DNA from: Streptomyces cyaneus
Lineage (GTDB): Bacteria > Actinomycetota > Actinomycetes > Streptomycetales > Streptomycetaceae
DNA: 64,000 nt
NCBI RefSeq assembly: GCF_004028635.1
Contig: NZ_ML138678.1
Location: forward strand, 992,001 to 1,056,000
Reading direction: 5' to 3'
The notes beneath the pieces were generated by a model. That model was not told the DNA's origin. It made no database searches and was given only the letters and a program-made list of their open reading frames with translations. Of the stretch, positions 1-9,064 are shown piece by piece (within the stretch, counting starts at the first letter, position 1; each line of letters opens with the position of its first letter). Position numbers and translations under genes: made by a program.

Positions 1-711
1 CGCGAGGTGATCAGGGCGGCGAACCGGGAGCGGACGGGGGAGCGCCCGCGCGACACCGGCGAACTCGCCCTTCTCGCACAGGAGCTGGACGCCCTGACCA
101 CGACCGTCGTCCGGGCGAGCGCCGATCAGGTCGAGCGGATGATGCTCCAGTCCGCGCCGGAGCCGGGGCGGGCGGAGGCGGTGGCACGGGCCACGGCGGC
201 CTGGGAGGAGGCGTACTGGGCCTCGCTGCCGGAGTGGGAGCACCAGGTCGTGACGGACGCGCGGCCGGCGCTGTACGCCTGCTTCAACCGGGCCGATCTG
301 CTCATCAGCGATGTGTCGAGCGTGATCAGCGACTTCCTGGCGAGCGGCAAGCCGTACGCCGTGGCGAACACCAGTGGCCTCGCGGAGGACGTGTTCCGCA
401 AGGCCTTCCCGACCGTGCGCGCGGCGACCGTGCTGACGCCGGACGCGGCCGGGGTGCCGGAGCTGCTGGATGCGGTCCGGCACCCGGAGAAGGACCAACT
501 CGCCGAGGCGCGGGAGGAGTTGAAGCGGCATCTGCTGGGGCCGGCCGAGCCCACGTCACAGGTGCGCTTCAACGAGGCCGTACAAGCGCTGTGTTCGGCC
601 GCGCAGGAGCACCGGGAACGGATGGAGGAGCGGCTGGCGGCGGAGCTCCCTGCCGAGATCCCGGATCAGCGACGGTCCCTCACGCGGGAGCAGCCCGCCC
701 ACCCGGCGTAG
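1..711 (+). CDS. CDP-glycerol glycerophosphotransferase family protein, 3' part only
   Basis: The frame is open from the first base of the window, so the 5' part lies outside and no start can be chosen. The visible part is the C-terminal region of a TagF/TagB-type polymerase that transfers glycerol- or ribitol-phosphate from a CDP-activated donor to a teichoic acid chain at the inner membrane face. It matches the C-terminus of the gene at 2155-4269 closely: a SDVSSVISDF segment followed by ASGKPYAVAN, then a KRHLLGP region. The last 32 bp overlap convergently with the end of the glycosyltransferase gene on the other strand. The family call is strong; the exact polymer is unknown. Confidence 0.85.
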   Translation, partial: REVIRAANRERTGERPRDTGELALLAQELDALTTTVVRASADQVERMMLQSAPEPGRAEAVARATAAWEEAYWASLPEWEHQVVTDARPALYACFNRADLLISDVSSVISDFLASGKPYAVANTSGLAEDVFRKAFPTVRAATVLTPDAAGVPELLDAVRHPEKDQLAEAREELKRHLLGPAEPTSQVRFNEAVQALCSAAQEHRERMEERLAAELPAEIPDQRRSLTREQPAHPA

Positions 712-1906
712 CCTCGCGCGAGGACTTCAGCATCCGCCGCGCCTTGCGCACCGCCCGCCGCAGGAACGAGTCCACGCCGCCCTCCCGGTAGCCGGGGAAG
801 GCGCGGGCCTCGCGCGGTTCGGCGAGGTACACGGAGTCGGGTATTCCGGCCGCCGCGTCCCGGAAGTGCGGGTAGGCGAGGTAGACACGGCGGCCCTTCT
901 TCTCCAGGAGGGCCGCCGCCTGCTTCTTGGCCTTGATGAACTCCACGACGGGCAGCAGGAGTTCGGGGCGCTGCTCGGCGACCAGGTGCAGCCGCAGGCG
1001 CTCCTCGACCTTGAGGCGGCGGGCGATGTCCGGCGTCCAGTGCGCGTCCATCAGGGGCTTGGCCAGTTCCAGCTTGTGCTGCCTGACCTTCTCGCTGTCC
1101 TTGGCGTACTTGGGCCCGAACTGCGGCAGCAGGGTGATGAGGAAGGGGCGGACCATGAGCAGGTCGCGCCGGTCGCCCGCGGGGACGTGCTCGGCTATCA
1201 GGTTCATCAGGGCGCGCGCGGAGTCGAAGCGCAGGGTGTAACCGCCGGTCTTGGTCACGTGCTTGCCGTCGTCGCGGCCCACCAGGTAGTAGCAGGTGTA
1301 GTCGGCGACCACGGAGATGCCGTCGGCCCGTAGATAGGCCTCCATCGTGAACAGGGCGTCCTCGCCGGTCCACAGGGACTCGTCGAAGCGCATGTTGTGC
1401 CGGGTCAGCAGTTCGCGGCGGAACAGCTTCTGCGCGCTGAGCGTGAACTTGATGTTGGAGGAGAAGACGTCTGTCCGGTCCAGCGTCTTGCCCCACATCG
1501 ACTTCGGCGCGGTGCGGTTGACGCCCTCGACCCGGCCGAGGACGACGTCGGTGCCGTTCTTGTCGCCCATCGCGACCATGCGCTCCAGGGCCTCGGGGCC
1601 CAGCCGGTCGTCGGCGTCCAGGAAGAAGACGTAACGCCCGGCCGCCTTCCCCAGACCGACGTTGCGCGGGCCGCTGGGGCCACCGGAGTTGTCCTGCTGG
1701 ATCACGGTCACCGGCATGGGGGCGCGGGCCGCGAATTCCTCCAGGCACTCCCCCGTGCCGTCCGTCGAGCCGTCGTCCACCGCGATGACTTCGATGCGCC
1801 CTGGGTCGATGGTCTGTGCCTCGACGGACGCGAGGCACTCGACCAGGTACGGCATCGCTTCGTACGCCCCGATGATCACAGTCACATCAGGCTGCGTGAC
1901 GGTCAC
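680..1906 (-). CDS. glycosyltransferase family 2 protein
   Basis: A 408-residue GT-A type glycosyltransferase. The nucleotide-sugar site is visible as DDGSTDGT at residues 44-51 and the metal-binding DxD as DADD at 97-100. The region after residue 230 is helical and basic, as in surface-polymer decorating enzymes. The start is GTG, with a GGGGG-type ribosome site 5 bases upstream. No membrane segment is evident, so it probably works at the cytoplasmic face. Its place between two glycerophosphotransferase genes suggests it adds sugars to, or primes, a teichoic-acid-like polymer; the sugar is unknown. A glycan other than teichoic acid is possible. Confidence 0.88.
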   Translation of the reverse strand: MTVTQPDVTVIIGAYEAMPYLVECLASVEAQTIDPGRIEVIAVDDGSTDGTGECLEEFAARAPMPVTVIQQDNSGGPSGPRNVGLGKAAGRYVFFLDADDRLGPEALERMVAMGDKNGTDVVLGRVEGVNRTAPKSMWGKTLDRTDVFSSNIKFTLSAQKLFRRELLTRHNMRFDESLWTGEDALFTMEAYLRADGISVVADYTCYYLVGRDDGKHVTKTGGYTLRFDSARALMNLIAEHVPAGDRRDLLMVRPFLITLLPQFGPKYAKDSEKVRQHKLELAKPLMDAHWTPDIARRLKVEERLRLHLVAEQRPELLLPVVEFIKAKKQAAALLEKKGRRVYLAYPHFRDAAAGIPDSVYLAEPREARAFPGYREGGVDSFLRRAVRKARRMLKSSREATPGGRAAPA

Positions 1907-2077
1907 GTTTCCCCCTTGTCAACGGGATATTTCCCCCGTATCGCATCATTCGCTACCTAGTAGACGGCTGGGCGTTGCAAGCGGTTGCCTCACGGCCATG
2001 GTTTGGTGAGTCAGATCACAAAAGGGAACTGACATGGAGTCACGCTATTCGGGCAACGTAAGAGGCCCACTAGAAAC

Positions 2078-2116
2078 GGCGCGGCCCCCGAGGATTCGCT
2101 CCTCGGGGGCCGCGCC
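2078..2116 (-). terminator. perfect 17-bp hairpin, terminator of the glycerophosphotransferase gene
   Basis: A perfect inverted repeat (arms 2078-2094 and 2100-2116, 5-base loop) lies about 40 bases after the stop of the gene ending at 2155 on the minus strand. Arms this long and GC-rich usually end transcripts in Streptomyces even without a T run. The rest of 1907-2154 holds the upstream region of the glycosyltransferase gene, including an AT-richer stretch around 1960-2040. Confidence 0.8.
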
Positions 2117-2154
2117 GTGAACCTTTCAAATGGCCTTGCAAGTGGCCTTGCGGG

Positions 2155-4269
2155 TCAGGCCGTCACATCGTCCTCGGCCGCCGACAACCGCTGCCCGGGT
2201 ACGGCCGCCAGGTCGCCTTCGGCGGCTCCGGCCGCCGCCCGTGACTCCTGGCCGACGTTGCGCGCGTCGGCCTTGATCGCGAGGTTCGCCACCGCGGTGT
2301 TGAACTGCTCGATGGACGTCGGCTCGTCCGGTCCGAGCAGGTACCGCTTGAGGTCCCCCCGGTCCTCGGCCAGCGGGTCGGCGGACGGGTCGCGTACGGC
2401 GTCCAGCAGGCCGCCCAGCTCGGCTGCGCTGTTGGACAGGATCGTCGCGGCGCGCACCGCCGTGTTCTGCCGCTTGAACTCCTCCACGCCCAGCTCGGCG
2501 GAGTCCGTGACGGCGTACGGCTTGCCGCTGGCGATGAAGTCGGAGACCACGCTGGAGATGTCGGAGACCATCGCGTCGGAGACGTTGAAGCAGTCGTACA
2601 GGCGCGGCTCGGCGCCCGTGATCAGGCGGTGCTCGTGGCTGCCGAAGGAGCGCCAGTACGCGGTGTTCCACTCGGTGCGCAGCCGGGCGATCTCCTCGTG
2701 CTTGGCGACGTCGACCAGCCCGTCGCGGGTGGCCTCGGCCTCGTCGCCCTTGCTGTTGCCGCTGCCCTTGCCCTTGCCCTTGCCGGACAGCTCGGCGAGG
2801 CGGGCCTCGATGCGGGCGAGCTCGGCCTTGGCGGCGGTCTGCGCGGCGGCGTCGGCCGTGAAGCGCGGGTCGGTGGCGCGCTCGGTGGCGGCCTGCTGGA
2901 CCAGCGCGGCGATCCGCTGGTGGGCGGCCTTGGCCTCGGCGCTGACGGTGCCGGTGAAGGGGTGCGGCTTGTACAGGACGCGGACCGGCGGGTCGGCCTT
3001 GACCAGCTTCTTCACGATGTTCTCGCCGGCCAGCACGATCGAGGTGTTGCCGGGGTTGCCGTCCCAGCCCTCCCAGGTGGGGGCGTAGAGAACGGTCGGG
3101 ATCCGGCCCTCGGGCACGCCCTGCCAGGTCTGGATCGGCGCCAGCTGCGGGCGGCCGACCTCGACGATGTCCTCGTCGCGGACACCGACGTCGGCTATGG
3201 CGTACCGGTCGCGGCCGGCGCGCCCGGCGGTCCACACCTCGTCGTAGACCTTGCTGTACGGGTTGACGCTGGCGAGCTTGTCGCTGTCGCCGTGGCCGAT
3301 GAAGACGTGCTTCATGGTGGGGACGCGCAGCAGGTGGATGTTCTTGCCGACGTTCGCGGCGTACAGCGCGACGCGCACGTTCGACAGGTCCAGGTTCATC
3401 AGGTGCACCCCTCCGGGCACGCAGATGACGGGGACCGTGGTGGGCGCCAGGTTGTTCAGGATGACCCGCTCGCGCAGGATGATCAGCGGCTTGGAGTCCA
3501 GCTGCTCCATGGTTTCCAGCCACATGTTGACCTGGTACGCGGAGTCCTTGGAGCCGGAGAAGTACAGCACCGTCTCCGGCCGGTACTCGGCCAGCCAGTC
3601 GTCGACGGCGGCCAGGACCTTCTCCGCGTTCGGCGGGGTCTTCGCGCCGCGGACGTACGGGACGAGCGCCAGCACGTACAGGCAGCCCAGGCCCACCGTG
3701 ACGCCGATGCCGATGAAGCCGGCGACGGCCGACTCCAGGGACGCCGAGACGAGGATGCCCGCGACGGCCGCGAGATCGAGGTGCAGCATCTTCTCCGCGG
3801 AGCGGTGCAGCAGCCGGCGCGGCGGGGCGTCCGGGATACGGATGCGCGAGGCGAGGTCGATGTTGCGGGTGGCGACCGGCATACGGCGGCGGTTGCGGAT
3901 CAGGGTGACCAGCGCGCCGTGCGGGGCCTGGAGGCCGTAGAACGCTATGAAGCAGGCGATCGCGCCGTAGTAGATCAGGTCGTCCGCGAAACCGAGCCGG
4001 GCCAGCAGCAGGATCAGCAGCAGTTGTCTGATCAGGAAGCGGATCGACAGACCGGCCCGGACCTTGCTCAGGCGGTTGACCAGATAGCTGCTCTTGCGGT
4101 GCAGATAGTGGTCCGCCAGGTACGTCACGGCGGCCGCGGCCGCGAAGGCGGGGACGCTCGGGACGAGCGCGGCCAGCATGAGCGCCGGGAAGCCCAGGAT
4201 CATGAGGGCCGCCGCGGCCAGCTCGGCCGGGCTGCCCACCCGGGCGACGCGAATAGCGGTGGATATCAC
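2155..4269 (-). CDS. membrane-linked CDP-glycerol/CDP-ribitol poly(alditol phosphate) transferase (TagF-like)
   Basis: About 704 residues from the GTG at 4269. The N-terminal third has several hydrophobic segments (roughly residues 15-60, 85-120 and 175-215). The rest is a glycerophosphotransferase domain: VLYFSGSKDSAYQ, the conserved HGDSDK histidine motif, VLYAPTWEG, YKPHP and a SDISSVVSDF donor-site motif. These match enzymes that extend wall teichoic acid chains from CDP-alditols. A Lys/Gly-Ser-rich insert (KGKGKGSGNSKG) lies in the C-terminal half. The frame stays open up to 4428, but that would run through the hairpin at 4325-4371 and into the upstream gene (which ends at 4397), so GTG 4269 is preferred; ATG 4203 is an alternative. 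It follows the CDP-alditol synthase gene, its likely donor supplier. Confidence 0.87.
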   Translation of the reverse strand: MISTAIRVARVGSPAELAAAALMILGFPALMLAALVPSVPAFAAAAAVTYLADHYLHRKSSYLVNRLSKVRAGLSIRFLIRQLLLILLLARLGFADDLIYYGAIACFIAFYGLQAPHGALVTLIRNRRRMPVATRNIDLASRIRIPDAPPRRLLHRSAEKMLHLDLAAVAGILVSASLESAVAGFIGIGVTVGLGCLYVLALVPYVRGAKTPPNAEKVLAAVDDWLAEYRPETVLYFSGSKDSAYQVNMWLETMEQLDSKPLIILRERVILNNLAPTTVPVICVPGGVHLMNLDLSNVRVALYAANVGKNIHLLRVPTMKHVFIGHGDSDKLASVNPYSKVYDEVWTAGRAGRDRYAIADVGVRDEDIVEVGRPQLAPIQTWQGVPEGRIPTVLYAPTWEGWDGNPGNTSIVLAGENIVKKLVKADPPVRVLYKPHPFTGTVSAEAKAAHQRIAALVQQAATERATDPRFTADAAAQTAAKAELARIEARLAELSGKGKGKGSGNSKGDEAEATRDGLVDVAKHEEIARLRTEWNTAYWRSFGSHEHRLITGAEPRLYDCFNVSDAMVSDISSVVSDFIASGKPYAVTDSAELGVEEFKRQNTAVRAATILSNSAAELGGLLDAVRDPSADPLAEDRGDLKRYLLGPDEPTSIEQFNTAVANLAIKADARNVGQESRAAAGAAEGDLAAVPGQRLSAAEDDVTA

Positions 4270-4324
4270 GGAGAACCTGCTCAGGGAGAGGGGCCGGTCT
4301 GAAGGAGTGAGAGGGGTGAAGGAC

Positions 4325-4371
4325 TCAGGCCCCTGTGAATTCTTCGTGAACGAAGAATCGCAGAGGCCTGA
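4325..4371 (-). terminator. intercistronic nested hairpin
   Basis: A nested inverted repeat lies between the CDP-alditol synthase stop (4397) and the chosen start of the polymerase gene (4269). The outer arms are 7 bp (4325-4331 with 4365-4371). The inner arms are a perfect 8 bp (ATTCTTCG and its complement) around a 4-base loop. It may be an attenuator or an RNA-processing site that sets the ratio of the two products. Function is inferred from position only. Confidence 0.5.
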
Positions 4372-4396
4372 ATTCCCTACGGCTATTAACTGCTGA

Positions 4397-5896
4397 TTAT
4401 GCCACGCCGTCCTGGCGGTCCAGAACACTGGCCAGCGCCTGCTCGAAGCCGGACGCCTTTCCGGCGGGCGCCGTCGGGTCCTGCTGGCGGACGTCGATCA
4501 CATGGCCGGTCAGCTCGGAGAGCAGCACGTCGAGGGAGGTCCGGGCGACGGCCTCGGAGGAGAGCAGGCTGCCCGCGGGCTCCTGGCCGAAGGCCTTGGT
4601 GCGCATCGGGGTGGCGGTGCGCTCCGGGTTGATGCAGTTGACGCGGATGCTGTCGCCGGCCCACTCGTCGGACAGGGCCTGGGTGAGGTTCACCATGGCG
4701 GCCTTGGTCGAGGAGTACAGGCTGTACTCGGCGCGACCGCGGGTGTAGCTGCTGGACGTGTACAGCAGCAACTGGCCCTTGGTCTCGGACAGGTACTTGT
4801 ACGAGGAGCGCGCGATCTGCACCGGGGCCAGGTAGTTGACCTTCAGCGCCTCCTCGATGGTGGCGTTGTCGGTCTCGGCGAGCTTGCCGATGCGCAGCAC
4901 GCCCGCCGTGTTCACGACGTAGTCGATGCGCCCGGTCTCGGCGTACGCCTTGGACAGCGCGTCGTCGACCTCCTCCGGGTTCTCCACGTGCGTGCCGGTG
5001 GTGGAGCGGCCCAGCGCGTACACCTTGGCGCCGTAGGACTCGGCGAGTTCGGCGATGTCCTTGCCGATGCCGTACGAGCCGCCGAAGACGACGAAGGTCT
5101 TGCCGGTGAGCAGCTGGCGGTAGGCCTCCTCGCTGACCTGCTCGGGAGCGGCGGTGGAGGCCAGCTGGAAGAGCTTGTCGGCGATGAAGACGTCGACGGG
5201 CTGGGTGACCTTCATGTTGTACTCGTCACCCGCGACGACGTGGATCGGCACGTCCGGCAGGTACTTGAGCACGACGGAGCAGTCGTCCGTGGCCTGGAAG
5301 TTGGGGTCACCGGCGGCGACCTCGTAGGCCCGCTTGATCGTGGACAGCTTGAACGCCTGCGGCGTCTGGCCGCGGCGCAGCCGGGAGCGGTCCGGGATCT
5401 CGGTGATGAACTCGCCGTCCTCGCCGTGCGTGCGGGTCACGATGATGGTGTCCGCGGACGGGATGGCGACGTCGACGGCCTGGAAGCGCTCCAGCGCCAC
5501 GACACAGTCGTCGATGACGCGCTGTGACAGCAGGGGGCGTACGGCGTCGTGGAAGAGGACGTTGAGGTCCTCGCCCTCGGCCAGGCCCTCGCCGAGGGCG
5601 TCGATGGCGCGCTCGGTCGTCTCGTTCCGGGTCGAGCCACCCTCGATGATCTTCTTCACCTTGGTGAACCCGGCCTTGGCGACGACCTTCTCGATGTCCG
5701 GCACATAGCCGGGCGCCATCAGCACGATGATGTCGTCGATCGAGTCGGCCTTCTCGAAGGTGGTCAGCGTGTGCTCGATGACTGCCTTGCCGGCGATCTT
5801 CAGCAGCTGCTTGGGGATCGACAGACCCACCCGCTGACCGGTACCACCGGCCAGGATCACTGCGGTGGTACGGGGCTTGGCTATGTGCTGGGACAC
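4397..5896 (-). CDS. bifunctional cytidylyltransferase (IspD-like) / SDR reductase, probable CDP-ribitol synthase
   Basis: About 499 residues. The N-terminal half (to about residue 245) is an IspD-type nucleotidyltransferase with the loop AVILAGGTGQR at residues 12-22. The C-terminal half (from about 265) is a short-chain dehydrogenase with the nucleotide motif GGSYGIGK and a YSSTK active site near residue 400. This domain order matches the Haemophilus Bcs1/Acs1 enzymes, which reduce ribulose-5-phosphate and then form CDP-ribitol. It could therefore feed the TagF-like gene 128 bases downstream. GTG 5896 is chosen because GGTAGGT lies just upstream and the homologous region begins there; an in-frame ATG at 5941 has no clear ribosome site. 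A role in isoprenoid synthesis (true IspD) is unlikely given the fused SDR. Confidence 0.87.
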   Translation of the reverse strand: MSQHIAKPRTTAVILAGGTGQRVGLSIPKQLLKIAGKAVIEHTLTTFEKADSIDDIIVLMAPGYVPDIEKVVAKAGFTKVKKIIEGGSTRNETTERAIDALGEGLAEGEDLNVLFHDAVRPLLSQRVIDDCVVALERFQAVDVAIPSADTIIVTRTHGEDGEFITEIPDRSRLRRGQTPQAFKLSTIKRAYEVAAGDPNFQATDDCSVVLKYLPDVPIHVVAGDEYNMKVTQPVDVFIADKLFQLASTAAPEQVSEEAYRQLLTGKTFVVFGGSYGIGKDIAELAESYGAKVYALGRSTTGTHVENPEEVDDALSKAYAETGRIDYVVNTAGVLRIGKLAETDNATIEEALKVNYLAPVQIARSSYKYLSETKGQLLLYTSSSYTRGRAEYSLYSSTKAAMVNLTQALSDEWAGDSIRVNCINPERTATPMRTKAFGQEPAGSLLSSEAVARTSLDVLLSELTGHVIDVRQQDPTAPAGKASGFEQALASVLDRQDGVA

Positions 5897-6078
5897 AGGT
5901 GACCTACCTTGTGGCGACTGGGAACTTCGAAATGGTCCCACTTGGGGTTACCGCAGTGCAAGGTGAGCGTCCCCGGCTGCATATGTGCGCGCAACCTGTC
6001 ATTCACCTTGTACGCATGGTCATTGTGGAGGGTGCCCTCCGGGCGTCCTGGCGAATTGCTGTGAGTAACCGCACAGGT

Positions 6079-7228
6079 TCACCGAAGCCGTAGCCGCTTG
6101 AGGCAGCGGTGGCCGAGTACCCGCACCAGCTCCGCCGACGACGTCTGGTGAACCGTACGCGACTTGGCGGGCGCGGTGTGCCGTACGGGCGCGGCGGCCG
6201 CGGCGGCGAGAGCCCCGTACAGGGCCTGCGCGGCGGCCTCGGGGGCGATGCGCGGCTCCGCGCCGGTCAGGGTCGCGGACTTCTGCACGGCGGACAGCTG
6301 CACCGCGGACAAAAGGCGCATGTCGCCGAGGATCCGTACCCCGGTTCTCTCGATACTCTCCGCCATCTCCGCGCCGATCCCGGCGGCGGCTTCGACGGCC
6401 CACTGCGGAGTGCGGATCTTCACGTCGCCGGGACCGGGAGTGCACGTGTTCTTCATATGCATCACGGCGCCGTTCCGGACGAGCTGTGAATAGAGCTCCT
6501 CGGGCAGTTCATTGGTGCGGAATTCCTTATTAAGATTCCGCAGCATTTCGGTCTCGGCGAGGGTGAGTGACCGATTCGCGGCATCCGGAACGGGCCGCAG
6601 AAGATGCGCGGGCAGTCCGAGCAGCGCCTCGAAGGTGCGCATCAGGCCCTCCCGGTCCCGGTCGTCGACCACGACGACGGTGACCCACTCCGGGCCGACC
6701 ACGCGGGCCCAGCGCTCGACCAGCCGGTCGTGCCGGTGCCGGCGCCAGAAGCTGGGGTTGGGCTTCTCGTACGGCGGCTTCCTGAGCATGTGCCGCAGCC
6801 AGTCCTCGTAGCCCATGCGCAGGCCGTTCTGCGTGCACGCGGTCGCCGCCGAGCTGTGCGACGATCCGCTCGATCGTCGCGTCGTCCGGGGCGTCGGCGA
6901 AGAACTCGCTGCTGATCACGGACGTACGCCGCCCCGAGGCGCGCACCCGCTCCAGCAGCCGTTCCCAGTGCCGCGCGGTGGGCGCGGTGTCGCCCATCAT
7001 CCCGGTGCGGGCGCAGGCCGCCAGGACCGCCTCCATGGGATGCCGGGTGCCGGCCGGCCACTCGACGCCGTGCCGGGCCATCTCCTCCCGCGCCTCGAAC
7101 AGCGCGCCCTGGATCGAGGTGGTGCCCGTTTTGTGCGGGCCGATGTGCAGCAGGCGGGTGCCGGTGGGCAGCGGGGTGATCACGCCGCCGTTCGCAGGGA
7201 TTTCATCTCTCGTACAGTCCGTCTCCAT
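6079..7228 (-). pseudogene. sulfotransferase-like gene disrupted by a deletion/frameshift near 6828-6840
   Basis: Two frames that together form one sulfotransferase-like protein. The N-terminal part starts at ATG 7228 and carries the PAPS 5'-phosphosulfate loop GPHKTGTTS. It is sound down to QLGGDRVH (about 6838) and then turns into low-complexity out-of-frame residues. The C-terminal part runs in another frame from about QNGLRMGYEDWL (6828) to 6079. Between them a family member should have a beta strand and an Arg...Ser 3'-phosphate-binding motif; it is absent, so a stretch of about 20 codons (not a multiple of three bases) seems lost. The intact gene would have sulfated a glycan or small molecule with PAPS. 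A sequencing or assembly error is the alternative. Confidence 0.7.
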
Positions 7229-7272
7229 GGTCAGAGGACGGTAAGAGCACTTCCTGAGACTGTGCTGAGAGT

Positions 7273-7300
7273 GACCTGGGACACGGATGAGTCCCAGGTC
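7273..7300 (-). terminator. 10-bp perfect hairpin after phoD
   Basis: GACCTGGGAC and its exact complement are separated by 8 bases. It lies 38 bases past the phoD stop and before the start of the broken sulfotransferase gene on the same strand, so it fits a phoD terminator. Confidence 0.7.
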
Positions 7301-7337
7301 CCATCAGGAGTGACGGGTGTTGCCGGTGTGACAGGAG

Positions 7338-8897
7338 CTACACGACCTCGACGCCCGGCTGCCCCGCCTCGACCCGCAGCGACGCGAGCGTGCTCGGCGT
7401 AGCCGTCTGCTGGCGGACCGTGTCCACGATCCGCACCTGCGCGTCGATGCCGTCGCGGCGGATGTCGAAGAGGTGGTAGCCGCGGTGGGCGTCGAGCAGC
7501 TTCCAGTGCGGGTTGTCCGGCAGTCGCGGGTCCCACTCCCGGTGGAAGGCGGCCTGGTCCTGGTCGCCGTTGCTGGAGATGGACGTCCCCACGAACTCGG
7601 CGCCCACGACGGCGGAGTCCGGATCGGCGTAGTCCTCCTTGAGGTCGCTGATCATCGTGAGGTGGCGGTCGCCGGTGAACACGACCGGGTTGCGGACCTG
7701 CTTCAACTCCTGCATCAGGGCGTTGCGTTCGACCTGGTAACCGTCCCAGGCGTCGTAGTACCAGAGCTTGCCCTCGCCGACCTTGAGGTCGGTCTCGGCC
7801 ATCATGATCTGGGAGCCGATCATGTTCCAGCGGGCCGGCGAGTGGCGCAGTCCGTCGAGCAGCCACTGCTTCTGCTCGGCGCCGAGCATGGTGAGCGAGG
7901 GGTCCTGGGCGCCTTCCTGGCTGGTGGCCTGGTCGCTGCGGTACTGCCGGGTGTCCAGCACGCTGAGCCGGGCGAGGCGGCCGAACTCCAGGCGGCGGTA
8001 CATCTGGATGTGCGGGCCGTTCGGGATGGCGCTCGCCCGGACCGGCATGTGCTCGTAGTACGCCTGGTAGGCCGCGGTGAGGCGGGCCACGAAGGCGTCG
8101 TGCGGCTGCTTGTCGGGGTCCTGCGGGATCTCGCCGGCGAAGTCGTTGTCGACCTCGTGGTCGTCGAAGGTGACCACCCAGGGCGCGTTCGCGTGCATCG
8201 CGGCGAGGTCCGGGTCGGTGCGGTACTGGGCGTACCGGTTGCGGTACTGGACCAGGCTGTACGGCTCACCCGTGCCCTCGTGCTTGCGCAGGGCCGTCGC
8301 CGAGGGTGTGGACTCGTAGATGTAGTCGCCGACGAACAGGACGAAGTCGGGGTCCTGGGCCAGCATGTCGGCGTACGGCGTGAAGTAGCCGTGCTGCCAG
8401 TTCTGGCAGGAGGCCAGGGCCATGCGCAGCCGGCCGCCGGAGCTGTGCGGGTGGGGCGCGGTGCGGGTGCGGCCGGTGGGCGAGATCTGGCCGCTCGTGC
8501 GGAAGCGGTACCAGTAGGTACGGCCCGGGCGCAGCCGCCGTACATCCACGTGAACGCTGTGCCCCAGCTCGGGCCGGGCCTGGGCGACACCGCGGCGCAC
8601 CGGTTTTCCGAACTGCTCGTCCTCGGCGATCTCCCACTCGACCGACACGACGCGGTCGGGCATGCCCCCGCCGTTCAGCGGGTCCGGGGCGAGCCGCGTC
8701 CACAGCACGATGCCGTCGGGCAGCGGGTCGCCGGAGGCGACGCCGAGGCTGAACACGCCGTCGGGCAGCGGTGTTTCGGCGGCTCGGGCGGCGGTCGGCA
8801 GCCACAGCTGGGCGGAGGCCGCGGCGCCGAGCACCGCGGCGCCCGCGGTCAGAAAACGACGTCGGTCGGGCGATACGGATCCGGAAACACCGGTCAT
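7338..8897 (-). CDS. phoD: alkaline phosphatase D (PhoD), Tat-exported
   Basis: About 519 residues. A twin-arginine signal (DRRRFLTAG, then a hydrophobic stretch ending TAARA) sends the folded enzyme out of the cell. After a PhoD N-terminal beta domain comes a metallophosphoesterase core: SCQNWQHG, FVGDYIYE, FDDHEVDND and FTGDRHL supply the metal ligands (Fe and Ca in characterised PhoD). It hydrolyses phosphate mono- and diesters, and wall teichoic acid is a plausible substrate given the neighbouring genes. ATG 8897 is chosen because AGGGGAG sits 7 bases upstream; a longer frame to 8933 lacks a ribosome site. PhoP control is usual for phoD, but I see no convincing pair of PHO direct repeats upstream. 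Confidence 0.93.
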   Translation of the reverse strand: MTGVSGSVSPDRRRFLTAGAAVLGAAASAQLWLPTAARAAETPLPDGVFSLGVASGDPLPDGIVLWTRLAPDPLNGGGMPDRVVSVEWEIAEDEQFGKPVRRGVAQARPELGHSVHVDVRRLRPGRTYWYRFRTSGQISPTGRTRTAPHPHSSGGRLRMALASCQNWQHGYFTPYADMLAQDPDFVLFVGDYIYESTPSATALRKHEGTGEPYSLVQYRNRYAQYRTDPDLAAMHANAPWVVTFDDHEVDNDFAGEIPQDPDKQPHDAFVARLTAAYQAYYEHMPVRASAIPNGPHIQMYRRLEFGRLARLSVLDTRQYRSDQATSQEGAQDPSLTMLGAEQKQWLLDGLRHSPARWNMIGSQIMMAETDLKVGEGKLWYYDAWDGYQVERNALMQELKQVRNPVVFTGDRHLTMISDLKEDYADPDSAVVGAEFVGTSISSNGDQDQAAFHREWDPRLPDNPHWKLLDAHRGYHLFDIRRDGIDAQVRIVDTVRQQTATPSTLASLRVEAGQPGVEVV

Positions 8898-9011
8898 CGG
8901 CGAACTCCCCTGTCTCGCTGGCCTCTTGGACACTTTGGATGCTCACGCCCGTGGGCGGTCTGTCGGCTGAACTGCGAGCTTCGCGTGCATGACAAATAGG
9001 AAGACAACAGA

Positions 9012-9055
9012 AGACCCGTTGCGGCACGGGAACGTGCCCTTGCCACAACGGGTCT
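9012..9055 (-). terminator. two-part hairpin after the first FG-GAP gene
   Basis: The outer arms AGACCCGTTG and CAACGGGTCT are perfect complements, with an inner GGCAC/GTGCC pair. It lies 10 bases past the stop at 9065 on the minus strand. Confidence 0.75.
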
Positions 9056-9064
9056 GGCGGTGGA

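Noticed and set aside
680..711. Overlap of convergent gene ends as a possible antisense regulatory site.
   Set aside because: Only 32 bases of tail overlap; common in dense genomes and nothing more supports a function.
4270..4428. Earlier ATG start (4428) for the TagF-like gene.
   Set aside because: It would overlap the upstream gene by 32 bases, translate through the hairpin and add about 53 residues without family character.
6055..6085. GGTTCACCGAA near the teichoic acid genes, similar to half of a PHO box.
   Set aside because: Only one unit; a second direct repeat at 11-base spacing is absent, so PhoP control is not supported.
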